NCBI RefSeq assembly: GCF_900095205.1
Contig: NZ_LT606951.1
Span: 310,001-374,000, forward strand
Direction: 5' to 3'
Source of the DNA: Polynucleobacter necessarius
Lineage (GTDB): Bacteria; Pseudomonadota; Gammaproteobacteria; Burkholderiales; Burkholderiaceae
Length of the DNA stretch: 64,000 bases
The notes beneath the pieces are model-generated. The model saw only the letters and a list, made by a program, of their open reading frames with translations. It was not told where the DNA came from and did no database searches. Both the position numbers and the translations under genes were made by a program. Of this stretch, positions 1 through 9,817 are shown one piece after another (position 1 is the stretch's first letter; every line of letters begins with the position of its first letter).

Positions 1-375
1 AATCAAACCCTTCCATCCTACAGTGGTACGCGGCTTTTCAAAATACACGCGCATCACAATTTCTAATTCACCAACAAAACGTTTACGTTCTTCTAATAGG
101 CGTTGGCAATATTCAAGTGCAGCTCTCGGATCATGAATAGAGCATGGTCCGATGATGACCAGCAGGCGATCATCCTTACCGTGAATAATGTCGCGGATTT
201 TTTTGCGAGTTTTGCTAATTAATGCTTCAGTTGGTGTTCCCGCAATTGGGAAAAAGCGGATCAAATGCTCTGGCGGAGGCAGAACAGAGATGTTGTCAAT
301 GCGTTGATCGTCGGTATCCGAGGTTTTATCAACGGCGGAGTACCAATTGGCGGGATTCGTATTTTGTTGGCTCAC
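1..375 (-). CDS. aroG: 3-deoxy-7-phosphoheptulonate synthase (DAHP synthase), 5' part
   Basis: First enzyme of the shikimate pathway, condensing phosphoenolpyruvate with erythrose 4-phosphate. Only the first 125 codons lie in the window; the rest continues past base 1. The reading frame starts with GTG at 375 and begins MSQQNTNPANWYSAV. The class I DAHP synthase motifs IIGPCSIHD and MRVYFEKPRTTVGWKG are present and well spaced. An ATG eight bases upstream (383) runs into TGA after three codons, so GTG is the supported start. Which of the feedback-regulated isoforms this is (F, G or H type) cannot be told from the fragment. Confidence 0.88.
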   Translation of the reverse strand, partial: MSQQNTNPANWYSAVDKTSDTDDQRIDNISVLPPPEHLIRFFPIAGTPTEALISKTRKKIRDIIHGKDDRLLVIIGPCSIHDPRAALEYCQRLLEERKRFVGELEIVMRVYFEKPRTTVGWKGLI

Positions 376-405
376 ACGACCATTTTAAGTCGTATTTAGA
401 CTTAA

Positions 406-1896
406 TCAGGCGGTTCCACCTACTGTGAGACTATCAATCCTTAAGGTAGGCTGTCCAACCCCGACCGGCACGCTCTGTCCTTCCTTGCCGCAAACCCCCA
501 CGCCGCCATCGAGCTTGAGGTCATTTCCACTCATGGAAACCTGTTTTAGGGATTCTGGGCCACTGCCAATAATCGTGGCGCCTTTCACGGGATACTGAAT
601 TTTGCCGTTTTCTACCCAGTAAGCCTCTGAGGCAGAAAAGACAAATTTCCCACTGGTGATATCTACCTGACCACTACCAAAATTGACTGCATATAAGCCG
701 CGTTTAATGCTGGCTACGATTTCTTGGGGGTCGTCTTTACCCGCCAGCATGTATGTGTTGGTCATTCTGGGCATTGGAAGGGACGCAAAGCTTTCGCGAC
801 GTCCATTACCAGTCAGTGGCATTTTCATGAGGCGTGCATTTAAGCTATCTTGAATATAACCTTTTAAGATACCATCTTCAATTAAGGTGGTGCATTGAGT
901 GGGGGTGCCTTCATCATCAATATTTAAGGAGCCTCTTCGGCCAGCTAGAGTGCCGTCATCTACGACAGTAACGCCCTTAGCTGCAACCCGCTGTCCAATA
1001 CGACCCGCAAAAGCTGAAGAGCCTTTGCGATTAAAGTCGCCCTCTAAACCATGTCCTACCGCTTCATGTAATAGAACGCCTGGCCATCCAGGACCCATGA
1101 CTACTGTCATTGGCCCTGCGGGTGCCAGACGAGATTCAAGATTGACTAGAGCGCCATCAACCGCTTCATCAACATAACGATTGATAAGTTCAGTGTCAAA
1201 GTAAAGATAGTCATGACGAGCGCCACCACCTGAGGAGCCAGATTCACGGCGACCATTTTGTTCAGCAATGACATGCACTGAAACACGTACTAGAGGTCGA
1301 ACGTCAGCGGCTAATAATCCATCTGCGCGCACTACTAAAACTACGTCAAACTCACCTGCCAAACTTGCCATCACTTGGATAATTCTTGGATCACGTGCTT
1401 TAGCTCGACGTTCAATGCTTTCAAGTAGAGCGATTTTTTCTTTAGGCTGTAGCGAATCAAGAGGATTGATATCTGAATACAACTTATTAGAAACAGGGTT
1501 AAATAGTTTGGTGGCAACGGCTTGTTTACCGCCCTCAGGGCCAATCACACGTGTGGCAGTAGCGGCTTTGCTTAATGCTTCTAAATTAATTTCGTCTGAG
1601 TAGGCAAACGCAGTCTTGTCACCATAGATCGCTCGCACACCAACTCCTTGGTCAATGCTAAAGCTTCCTGATTTAACGATTCCTTCTTCAAGACTCCAGC
1701 TCTCACTCCGAGTGTGCTGAAAGTACAGGTCTGCATCATCGAGACGGTGGGTAAATAGGTTGCCAAAGGTATGGTGGAGATCTTGCTCAGTTAACCCAGT
1801 TGGCTCAAGTAAGATCGATTTTGCTAATTTGATGAGATCTGCTTGCTTCTTGGCTTTTGTCCAATTAGCGGGAAATAGTGCTTCTGGTGCATTCAT
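406..1896 (-). CDS. tldD: TldD metalloprotease subunit
   Basis: TldD pairs with TldE/PmbA to form a zinc protease that degrades unfolded peptides and acts in peptide maturation. The frame is open for about 496 residues, the usual family length. The zinc motif HEAVGH lies near residue 270 and is followed by [14 protein letters not shown], as in known TldD proteins. I take the ATG at 1896 ([12 protein letters not shown]) as start; a TTG at 1908 is the alternative and sits close to an AAGAAAG stretch. The gene follows the nitrilase-family gene by about 20 bases and probably shares its transcript. The partner gene tldE/pmbA is not in the window. Confidence 0.93.
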   Translation of the reverse strand: MNAPEALFPANWTKAKKQADLIKLAKSILLEPTGLTEQDLHHTFGNLFTHRLDDADLYFQHTRSESWSLEEGIVKSGSFSIDQGVGVRAIYGDKTAFAYSDEINLEALSKAATATRVIGPEGGKQAVATKLFNPVSNKLYSDINPLDSLQPKEKIALLESIERRAKARDPRIIQVMASLAGEFDVVLVVRADGLLAADVRPLVRVSVHVIAEQNGRRESGSSGGGARHDYLYFDTELINRYVDEAVDGALVNLESRLAPAGPMTVVMGPGWPGVLLHEAVGHGLEGDFNRKGSSAFAGRIGQRVAAKGVTVVDDGTLAGRRGSLNIDDEGTPTQCTTLIEDGILKGYIQDSLNARLMKMPLTGNGRRESFASLPMPRMTNTYMLAGKDDPQEIVASIKRGLYAVNFGSGQVDITSGKFVFSASEAYWVENGKIQYPVKGATIIGSGPESLKQVSMSGNDLKLDGGVGVCGKEGQSVPVGVGQPTLRIDSLTVGGTA

Positions 1897-1916
1897 GTGA
1901 TTTAGCAAATCTTTCT

Positions 1917-2750
1917 TTAGAGCTTACGATGCGCAAGTGCGGGTAGCTTAGAGCGTACCTCGTTTAATTTATCTTTGCACAAAACCCCAGAAATAAAGCC
2001 CTCGCCCTCGGGAAGATTTGTCAAGACACTGCCCCAAGGATCAATCAGCATACTGTCACCCCAAGTTCGACGTTGATTGAGGTGAGTGCCGCCCTGTGCA
2101 GAAGCTAATACATAACATTGGTTTTCGATGGCGCGAGCACGTAGTAAAACCTCCCAATGATCTTTGCCGGTGGTGTAAGTAAATGCAGCCGGAATGATGT
2201 GGCAGTCTACCGGCCCAAGGGCTCGATAAAGCTCGGGAAAGCGTAGGTCATAGCAAACGCTCATGCCAAAAGTCCACCCATTGCCATTGATGGAAATTTT
2301 GAGAAGACCAGGCGTATTCCCTGCTTCAATCGTTTCAGACTCCTGATAGCGTTCCGTTGCCGTTTGAAAACCAAACAAATGAATTTTGTCGTAACGATGG
2401 ATTTGTTGACCTTCGGGGTCAAAAACAAGCATGGTATTTAGTACTTTGTTTGGATCAAACGCCTCAAGTGGAATGGTGCCTGCTACTAAATAAAGATTAT
2501 TGTCTTTGGCAATTTTTGATAGATGATCTTGAATAGGACCGCTACCGAGTTTTTCTCTAACACGCACTTTATCGGTGTCTTTCAGACCCATCAAACAAAA
2601 ATATTCTGGGAGTACAGCTAACCTTGCACCCTTATCTGCCGCCGCTTTAATTAGTCTGGAAGCAGTGGATAGATTCTCTTGGATTGTGGGAGTAGAGACC
2701 ATTTGAATGGAGGCAATCTTTAATTCTCCCGTATTTGCTGAGGCGCTCAT
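1917..2750 (-). CDS. carbon-nitrogen hydrolase (Nit1/NitA-type amidase)
   Basis: Nitrilase-superfamily amidase of 277 residues. The catalytic Glu-Lys-Cys triad is visible: Glu in LPEYFCLMG near residue 47, Lys in RYDKIHLF, and Cys in [13 protein letters not shown]. The [11 protein letters not shown] form is typical of the branch that contains deaminated-glutathione amidase, a metabolite-repair enzyme, so that is the likely activity; the substrate is inferred. The gene lies between the yhdP-type gene (9 bases upstream) and tldD, all on the minus strand, an arrangement seen in other Burkholderiales as far as I recall. Confidence 0.88.
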   Translation of the reverse strand: MSASANTGELKIASIQMVSTPTIQENLSTASRLIKAAADKGARLAVLPEYFCLMGLKDTDKVRVREKLGSGPIQDHLSKIAKDNNLYLVAGTIPLEAFDPNKVLNTMLVFDPEGQQIHRYDKIHLFGFQTATERYQESETIEAGNTPGLLKISINGNGWTFGMSVCYDLRFPELYRALGPVDCHIIPAAFTYTTGKDHWEVLLRARAIENQCYVLASAQGGTHLNQRRTWGDSMLIDPWGSVLTNLPEGEGFISGVLCKDKLNEVRSKLPALAHRKL

Positions 2751-2759
2751 AATAAATAG

Positions 2760-5700
2760 TTAGTTAGGCTTTGAATTTAAATTACTTGGAATGCGTTGCT
2801 GCTCTAAATTGTTATTGATTGCTCTGCTTTGCTCCTTGAGCAATTCTTTATTCCGAATCGTATCAATAGCTTTTGGATCAAGCGGCTGCCCTTGTTGGTC
2901 CAACGGAATCACTTCGGGATTGTCCCAGGAACCTTGTACCAAATAATCCGATTGTAGGTTGCGATTAATTTGACTAGTAATTAGGTACTGCCCAACCAAT
3001 GCACCTAAACCCACAATAGGGTTAATTGCAAAAGCCGCCAATGATCCGGCTGTAGCATCAATGGTGGGGAATATGGTCACTCGTAAATCTTGAGTTTGTT
3101 TGGGAATGTTAATTTGACCAGACATGGCAACTCTTGCTTGATCAAGAGACATATTAAATTTCTTAGTTTGAGCTATGCCAGCATTAATATCAAAAGTAGC
3201 ATCAATCGAATTAAATGGCGTGCCCTTAGTGACAATATTGCCTAGACCACCCTTGAGATCCAGCGTAGCAAATTTAAGTAGACTTTGTAGGCTAAGAACG
3301 TCAAGTAGCTTCGCACCGCCGGAGTTCACTTCTAATAATCGACCTTTTTCAAGGTTCAATACCGCTTTACCCGTGAGGGTGTCGTAATTGGGGTTAAAAG
3401 GGGATCCATCCCAATCAGAACTTGCAACCAGTTTGCCTTGGCCACCTTCTACGGATTTTTGGTCGCTCCAGCGAGCGATGATCTGACCAGCATCTTTGAT
3501 GATTAATTCACTACTGAAGCTGGTGTGCTCACTTTCTTTGGTTGTAGGACCAATCCATTTGCCAGTGAGAGTGCCGCTACCTTGTGGATTATTTATTTGA
3601 AGAGAATCCATAACCAAAACATTGTTGCTCGTTTTGGTTTTAAGTTTGATTTGTCCTAGCTGACCCTTTGACCATGAAAAGTCATCAATCACTAGATCAA
3701 GACTGGGGATTAAATTAGGGCTAAGCTTTGCTTTTGGCGGTGTATTTTTCTCTACAGGCTGAGTATTTTCAATCGAAGGAGTGCTCTCTGGGGGTACTTT
3801 AAGGCGCGTCAAATGTCCGCTGATGAGGCCACTAGTCTGTAGTTTATCGGGATCAGAATATTGAACTTGGCCAAAAATAGAAGGTGAGCTAAAGCGCATC
3901 TGCCAGGATGTATTTTTATTATTCGCAACAAAATTCAAGTCCTGCCATTTACGATTAAGGAAGATAACTTTTTTAACATCTGCGTTGAGTTGAATATTCC
4001 CTATGCTCGAATTTTCAGTCTTGGAAGGGTTAACTTTTTTCTTTTGGCTTTCTAGATAGTTTTCCCAAACATCTAAATCGAGTTCTGCAGCGGATAGGTT
4101 TAATTGAAACCCTTGTGCTGGTGGAATGGCAGATGTTCCAATGCCTACTGCATGGCGAAGACTGTCATCATTACCGATTTCACCTTGGGTGTAATAGGCA
4201 TCTCCAAATTTTCCATCCCAAGAAAATCGACCTGAATTGGTTTTTGTCTTTGGGGAAGTTTTTAGTACTAACTGGCCAAACATGGGTGTGCCCAATTGTT
4301 TTTTTGCAGGAGTGGGGGCGGCGCTGACCCAATCTCGCATATCAAACTTTAGAGTAGTTTCGCTGCTTCCCTTGTTGAAATTAATGCTTCCTGCATATCG
4401 AGCGATACCGCTTTGAGATTGCAAAATTGGAAGAATCTGTACATTGAGATCATTAGCAAAATAGTTTTTGATAAAGCTGGCCGCCACATCCCCAGAAATG
4501 TTGTAGCTTTCACTCGAGGCCGCGCTTGAAATCTTGATGGATCCCCCAAGAAAATTTGCCGTGATATCTTCAAATTTAGGATGTACATCGGTAATCTTAA
4601 TTTTGCCCTTGAGGTTTTCAAAAGGAGGTAAATCCGCCCATTGCACTTTATTGCCTGGGAAGCTTAGCTTAATGTCAGTGGTGGTATCGCCGTTACCAGT
4701 TAAAGGAATCTTTAGCCCTAAGCTGAGATTTGTAGGTCCAGTAACTTTCAAGTTTCGTACAAGAGCAATTTTGTTCTTGCCAACAGGCGAGGCAAATAAA
4801 TAGTCTAGTAGTTGTGGCGCATCACCTTGTGCCTCACCGTTCACGGTCAGAATTAATTGCTTTGCGCTAACACTGGGAACTTCCGCATGAAATTGACTGA
4901 GGGCAACTTGTTTGTAGCTGGCCTGATTAATGTCAACTAATAGTTGGGCGTTCTGCATACTAATAACACCATTAACCTGATTAAAGGGCAACCAAACACC
5001 ATCAGCATTAGAGGTGCTGGGAACTGGGTGGAAGGTCGCACCAACAATCGGCAAATTAAATGTGAATTCACCGGTGCCTGCTTTGGCAAATGGAATTTCA
5101 CTAGGGTCGCCTTTAATGTGCAAACTACCTTTTTTGATCACTCCAGCATCAAAAGCTTTACTTAAATAGGATTTAGCATCGCTACTCATTCCCACTGGTA
5201 AATAGCGATAAGCGGTTTTGAGACTCGCTTGAGCAAAATTCATATCAAGACTCATCCGGTCAGGCTTTTTTGCGTTGCCAATAATGTAATTGAGATTAAG
5301 TGTTGTCGAGATTTCGGGATTACTAAGTGAAAGCTGCTTTGTATCGATGACCCAGCTACCCTTTTGTTTTGACAAAGAAATTTGACCAGATGCTTGGTCG
5401 AGTTTGATTTTCGGGTCAACTAATAAATCATTGATTTCGACCTCAAGATCATTCGATTGAACCGAAAAGCTACCCTTATTTTGGTCGGCAGTGAGGAAGC
5501 CTGAAAGATTATTTACCGAGGGGATTGCTTTGCTAATTCCTACAAAACTTAAATTAATGAGCTTCGCACTCACAGTAAAGTCAACTTTATTTGATTTAAA
5601 CCATCCACCGGGAATATTCAGAGCAGATAAAGGGGATTTACTTTCAGACCAATTAATATCTAAATTTTGTAGCTCACCATCAGCTTGTGAAGTTTTAATC

Positions 5701-6899
5701 CATTGGCGAACCTTTTTAGATAAAGGAAGATTCATGGCAAATAAGGCAATATCTTCAACTGAAATCTTTGGTGATGAAAAGCCAAACTCTTTGATTTCCC
5801 CACCTCCAGCTGGCGGCCTCCAACGAAAAGTCATTGGGCTTAAATTCTCAAGCGGGGTGGACTGTGGACTGTCAAAATCACGCCAAGCAAATGTCTTGGT
5901 GGTGATCGAAATCAGTCCACTGTCAGTCTCTTGAATAAGATTGGTTTCAAGTCTTCCAAGGGCAATGGCATCTTCCTCTTTGGAAAGTTGTAAAGTTAAA
6001 TGATCAGCAGCTAAATAAATTTCTCCACCATCAGGCTTACCGTTATCAATTTTCAATTTCCCATTAGAGTTCAATGCTCCTGTCAGTGTATTCAGGGGTA
6101 GAGAAAATTCTTTCGAAATTTGACCAAGCTGAAGTTCGTTTAGATTCCAAGAGATGGTTCCAATCCAATCACGCCAATTGCCAGCTTGACCACCAATATG
6201 ATGTACTAGATCTATCTCAACTGAGATAGGGCCCTTGGTCCAAGGTGTAATTGCATTTAATGAACCTATATGACTGCGAATGCCATTACTAAGTGATAGA
6301 TTTTGAATCTCTATCGAAGAAATTGCCTTTTTTTTGAGCTGGTCATTCCAAAATAATTTTACGTCGCTAATGCGTAGTATATCGTTTTGAGCAAAGAGCC
6401 AATTTTCTGCGGAATAGTCATTAGTGTTTCCGTCAATTGAGATGCCGGCGATGGTGATGATGCCTTTGCTGCTACGTTGGGCATAAATTTCAGCACCCTC
6501 AACATTGAGCTCATGAAAGAAAGGCGCTAGGTGATAAAAAGAAGCCCAGCTTAATTGCCCATTAATTTTTTGAATGGAGAGTAGGGGTTTTGTTTTTTCG
6601 GGACCATTGAATTGAAGGCCTTCAATTTTAAAGTTTGGCCTAATGCCAGTCCATGAAACCTGTAACGAATCCATCGTTACTTCGGCTCCTAACCGAGCGC
6701 TCAATAATCTTTCAACTGATGCTTTTGATTTTTCGATTTGTGGCCAAAGAACAAATCGCACTCCAATGTGACCTAGTGCTAAGAATGCTAAAACAAATCC
6801 AAACAATATCAGTGCACGCTTGCGCCATGCCCTACCTAACCCTTGAGGACGTTTAGCAAACACGCTCTTGAGGCGAGGCAGGATGATATTTTGCAGCAT
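2760..6899 (-). CDS. yhdP: YhdP-family AsmA-like envelope protein
   Basis: Very large protein of 1379 residues with one N-terminal membrane segment (about residues 28-50, rich in L, F and V) and then a long beta-rich periplasmic body. This is the architecture of the YhdP group (DUF3971 plus AsmA-like C-terminal region). In E. coli, YhdP, TamB and YdbH are redundant proteins thought to bridge the periplasm and carry phospholipids to the outer membrane. The last part, around GLGALVGQYLITSQINRNLQ followed by a short charged tail, resembles the conserved C-terminal region. The gene is divergent from glnE. It is open along its whole 4.1 kb, which suggests selection in a window with many broken genes. 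Confidence 0.88.
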   Translation of the reverse strand: MLQNIILPRLKSVFAKRPQGLGRAWRKRALILFGFVLAFLALGHIGVRFVLWPQIEKSKASVERLLSARLGAEVTMDSLQVSWTGIRPNFKIEGLQFNGPEKTKPLLSIQKINGQLSWASFYHLAPFFHELNVEGAEIYAQRSSKGIITIAGISIDGNTNDYSAENWLFAQNDILRISDVKLFWNDQLKKKAISSIEIQNLSLSNGIRSHIGSLNAITPWTKGPISVEIDLVHHIGGQAGNWRDWIGTISWNLNELQLGQISKEFSLPLNTLTGALNSNGKLKIDNGKPDGGEIYLAADHLTLQLSKEEDAIALGRLETNLIQETDSGLISITTKTFAWRDFDSPQSTPLENLSPMTFRWRPPAGGGEIKEFGFSSPKISVEDIALFAMNLPLSKKVRQWIKTSQADGELQNLDINWSESKSPLSALNIPGGWFKSNKVDFTVSAKLINLSFVGISKAIPSVNNLSGFLTADQNKGSFSVQSNDLEVEINDLLVDPKIKLDQASGQISLSKQKGSWVIDTKQLSLSNPEISTTLNLNYIIGNAKKPDRMSLDMNFAQASLKTAYRYLPVGMSSDAKSYLSKAFDAGVIKKGSLHIKGDPSEIPFAKAGTGEFTFNLPIVGATFHPVPSTSNADGVWLPFNQVNGVISMQNAQLLVDINQASYKQVALSQFHAEVPSVSAKQLILTVNGEAQGDAPQLLDYLFASPVGKNKIALVRNLKVTGPTNLSLGLKIPLTGNGDTTTDIKLSFPGNKVQWADLPPFENLKGKIKITDVHPKFEDITANFLGGSIKISSAASSESYNISGDVAASFIKNYFANDLNVQILPILQSQSGIARYAGSINFNKGSSETTLKFDMRDWVSAAPTPAKKQLGTPMFGQLVLKTSPKTKTNSGRFSWDGKFGDAYYTQGEIGNDDSLRHAVGIGTSAIPPAQGFQLNLSAAELDLDVWENYLESQKKKVNPSKTENSSIGNIQLNADVKKVIFLNRKWQDLNFVANNKNTSWQMRFSSPSIFGQVQYSDPDKLQTSGLISGHLTRLKVPPESTPSIENTQPVEKNTPPKAKLSPNLIPSLDLVIDDFSWSKGQLGQIKLKTKTSNNVLVMDSLQINNPQGSGTLTGKWIGPTTKESEHTSFSSELIIKDAGQIIARWSDQKSVEGGQGKLVASSDWDGSPFNPNYDTLTGKAVLNLEKGRLLEVNSGGAKLLDVLSLQSLLKFATLDLKGGLGNIVTKGTPFNSIDATFDINAGIAQTKKFNMSLDQARVAMSGQINIPKQTQDLRVTIFPTIDATAGSLAAFAINPIVGLGALVGQYLITSQINRNLQSDYLVQGSWDNPEVIPLDQQGQPLDPKAIDTIRNKELLKEQSRAINNNLEQQRIPSNLNSKPN

Positions 6900-6975
6900 G
6901 ACCCATATTATCCGTCAGCCTTGGGTTCATCGCCAAGCTTCTGGCTCCAGTTTCTAGGTCGGATTAAGATGGGGG

Positions 6976-9789
6976 ATGGATGATTTTTCCCGACAAATTG
7001 ATTTTTTAGAGCAACACTCAATGTATGCGCGACGCTGGCTGGTTGCGCACCCCGAGTGGCTCGAGTGGCTGCGTATTCAGGGGCAGAAAAAAGTCGACCT
7101 AGAGGACATTCAGCGCTTAATGGATGACTGTTTAGTAGGCCAACAGGCTGAAGAGCGGGATGAAGCCCTATGGATGTCTAATTTGCGCTTGGCAAGACAG
7201 CGTTTAATGCTATGGGTGGCATTTCGGGATTTAAATGGCATGGCTGACCTACAAGAGGTCATGCATGCACTGAGTCATTTTGCTGAGTTAGCAGTCTCCG
7301 TTTCGATTGCTTTTGTCCGCGAGGATCTCAAAAATCGTTTTGGCCTACCTTGGAGTCACTCCACAGACTCTGAGATGCCGCTGATGGTTGTTGGAATGGG
7401 TAAATTAGGCGGATTAGAATTAAATCTTTCATCAGATATTGACTTAATATTTTTGTACGAGCACGAGGGCGAAACTACTGGTGGACCGAAGAGTTTGTCT
7501 AATCAGGAGTGGTTTACTCGAATGGGTAAAAGCCTCATTAGATTGCTTGCTGAACACGACGCAAATGGCTTTGTATTCCGGGTGGATATGCGCCTTCGCC
7601 CCAATGGGGATTCTGGTCCGCTTGTGTGTAGTCTGGACATGCTAGAAGAATATCTTTTGGTTCAGGGTAGGGAGTGGGAGCGGTACGCATGGATTAAGGG
7701 CAGGTTAATTGCGCCTTTACCGAGCTCTCTAGATTTTGCGCATTGCCATAAAGAGCTAGATCAGTTAATTCGCCCCTTCGTGTATCGCCGCTATTTAGAT
7801 TACGGCGTGATTGCAGCCATTCGAGATTTGCATGCACAAATTCAAGCGGAAGCAGAGAAGCGCTTTTCCGGTCATCAGGGGCGCTTACGAGATATTAAGC
7901 TGGGGCGTGGCGGAATTCGAGAGATTGAGTTTCTTGCACAAATGTTCCAGCTCATGCGCGGTGGCACTGATCCTCGATTTAGAGTGCGCCCAAGTTTAGA
8001 AGTATTAGAGCTTATCAAGCAAAGTGGGATCTTGGATGGAGATGAGGTTGAGTCGCTGCAAGCGGCCTATATTTTCTTGAGGCGTTTAGAACATCGTATT
8101 CAAGTTTGGGATGACCAGCAAACGCATTATTTACCTGATGATGTGCAAGCTCGCTCACGCCTGGCAATATCAACGCAAGATCCAAACTCACAAGTAAGTG
8201 ATTTTATTGCCGAGCTTGATCGTCATCAGAATAATGTTGCACAGCTTTTTGAGAAAGCCTTTCTATTGGATGATGGGGCACGTCTTGAAATAGTGCCATT
8301 AGCTCACAACTGGACACCTGATAAATCTTTTTTCCCTGAATCGTCTGGTCGTTGGGAGGCGTGGGTAGAAAGTCCAAAACAAAAGCTCTTGCCGGAGAAG
8401 AGTCGTTTAATTGTAGATAACTTGATGTGTAGCGCGGCGCACATCCTACAGAGCGGGGGAGCTGATTCTATTTATGCAGATCAAACCTTGTTGCGCTTCT
8501 TTGATTTACTTGAGGCAATAGCTAGGCGTAGCGCTTATCTTTCAATTTTGGCCGAGTATCCAAAGGCATTATCTAATGTGCTTGATCTGCTGAAATCTTC
8601 ACAATGGGGAGCTCAATATTTAACCCGTCACCCACATTTATTGGATCACTTGCTGAACTCTCAGACCGAGAGGGCATTAATTGAAAATCCAGAAAAATAT
8701 TGGGCGGAAGTGAGGGCTAATCTCAATATGAGACTGGATGATGTGATGTCTGAGGGTGATGGTTCAGAGCAAGCGATGGATATTTTGCGCGTTACTCATC
8801 ACAATGAAACATTCGTTACTTTACTAACTGATTTGGGTATCGGGATGAAGCAAGCATTACCAGTAGAAAAGGTAAGCGATCATTTATCAGCCCTTGCTGA
8901 CTTAATTTTGCAGGTCACATTTGAACGCCTCTGGCCAAGTGTGGCTAAAAAGTTTGAGTTATCTCCAGAAATCATTCCTCCATTTGCCATCATTTCTTAT
9001 GGCAAGTTGGGCGGAAAAGAATTGGGTTATGCCTCTGATTTAGATCTTGTATTTTTGTACCAAGCTGAGGGGTCAGACTATGCTGCTCAGGAAGTGTATG
9101 CTCTCCTAGCTAAGCGAATGATTAATTGGCTAACAGCATATACATCGACAGGTAGTCTATTTGAAATAGACACCCGTCTTAGGCCAAATGGATCGGCTGG
9201 TTTTTTGGTGACCAATGCTGATGCTTTTAAAAAATACCAACTCCGTGAAGGAGATAACGCTGCTTGGGTATGGGAGCATCAGGCGCTCACTCGGGCGCGG
9301 TTTTCGGCTGGCAATTTAAATATCGGCGCATTTTTTGATTCAGTACGCTCTGAGGTATTAAGTCAGCGACGGGACATTGAGCATCTTCGTCATGAAATTT
9401 TAGAGATGCGTCGTAAGGTACATGCAGGTCACCCCAATACAAACGCAGAGTTTGATCTGAAGCATGATTCAGGCGGCATGGTTGATATCGAGTTTATTGT
9501 GCAGTTTCTGGTGTTGGCGTATGCGCATCAATATCCAAAATTGCTCGTTAACCTTGGAAATATCGCATTGCTCAGAATTGCTAGTGAAGTGGGTTTAATT
9601 TCCCCAAACCTTGCTCACTCAACTGGTGATGCATATCGCTTATTGAGGACGCGCCAACATCGTCTGCGTTTAGATGGGGCTGAAAAGACTCGCATCAATT
9701 TAGAAAATGAGCCTGAATTAATTGTTGCTAGAGATGCGGTTCAGACACTTTGGTTGCAAATTTTTAAAGCATCTTCAGATGGCGCCTAG
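6976..9789 (+). CDS. glnE: bifunctional glutamine synthetase adenylyltransferase/deadenylase
   Basis: GlnE adds and removes AMP on glutamine synthetase in answer to nitrogen status through PII. The protein has 937 residues, close to the E. coli length. Two nucleotidyltransferase domains are visible: the first with GMGKLGGLELNLSSDIDLIF near residue 140, the second with SYGKLGGKELGYASDLDLVF near residue 675. The paired RVDMRLRPNG and EIDTRLRPNG motifs support this. The start ATG at 6976 follows a GGGGG stretch; an ATG seven bases upstream hits a stop after four codons. It stands alone, divergent from the yhdP-type gene and convergent with recN. Confidence 0.96.
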   Translation: MDDFSRQIDFLEQHSMYARRWLVAHPEWLEWLRIQGQKKVDLEDIQRLMDDCLVGQQAEERDEALWMSNLRLARQRLMLWVAFRDLNGMADLQEVMHALSHFAELAVSVSIAFVREDLKNRFGLPWSHSTDSEMPLMVVGMGKLGGLELNLSSDIDLIFLYEHEGETTGGPKSLSNQEWFTRMGKSLIRLLAEHDANGFVFRVDMRLRPNGDSGPLVCSLDMLEEYLLVQGREWERYAWIKGRLIAPLPSSLDFAHCHKELDQLIRPFVYRRYLDYGVIAAIRDLHAQIQAEAEKRFSGHQGRLRDIKLGRGGIREIEFLAQMFQLMRGGTDPRFRVRPSLEVLELIKQSGILDGDEVESLQAAYIFLRRLEHRIQVWDDQQTHYLPDDVQARSRLAISTQDPNSQVSDFIAELDRHQNNVAQLFEKAFLLDDGARLEIVPLAHNWTPDKSFFPESSGRWEAWVESPKQKLLPEKSRLIVDNLMCSAAHILQSGGADSIYADQTLLRFFDLLEAIARRSAYLSILAEYPKALSNVLDLLKSSQWGAQYLTRHPHLLDHLLNSQTERALIENPEKYWAEVRANLNMRLDDVMSEGDGSEQAMDILRVTHHNETFVTLLTDLGIGMKQALPVEKVSDHLSALADLILQVTFERLWPSVAKKFELSPEIIPPFAIISYGKLGGKELGYASDLDLVFLYQAEGSDYAAQEVYALLAKRMINWLTAYTSTGSLFEIDTRLRPNGSAGFLVTNADAFKKYQLREGDNAAWVWEHQALTRARFSAGNLNIGAFFDSVRSEVLSQRRDIEHLRHEILEMRRKVHAGHPNTNAEFDLKHDSGGMVDIEFIVQFLVLAYAHQYPKLLVNLGNIALLRIASEVGLISPNLAHSTGDAYRLLRTRQHRLRLDGAEKTRINLENEPELIVARDAVQTLWLQIFKASSDGA

Positions 9790-9817
9790 CGGAGCTTAAT
9801 GCCTCAGTAGGCTGCAG

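Noticed and set aside
5491..5934. 147-residue plus-strand frame within the yhdP-type gene
   Set aside because: Antisense shadow; the minus strand is one continuous 1379-residue frame.
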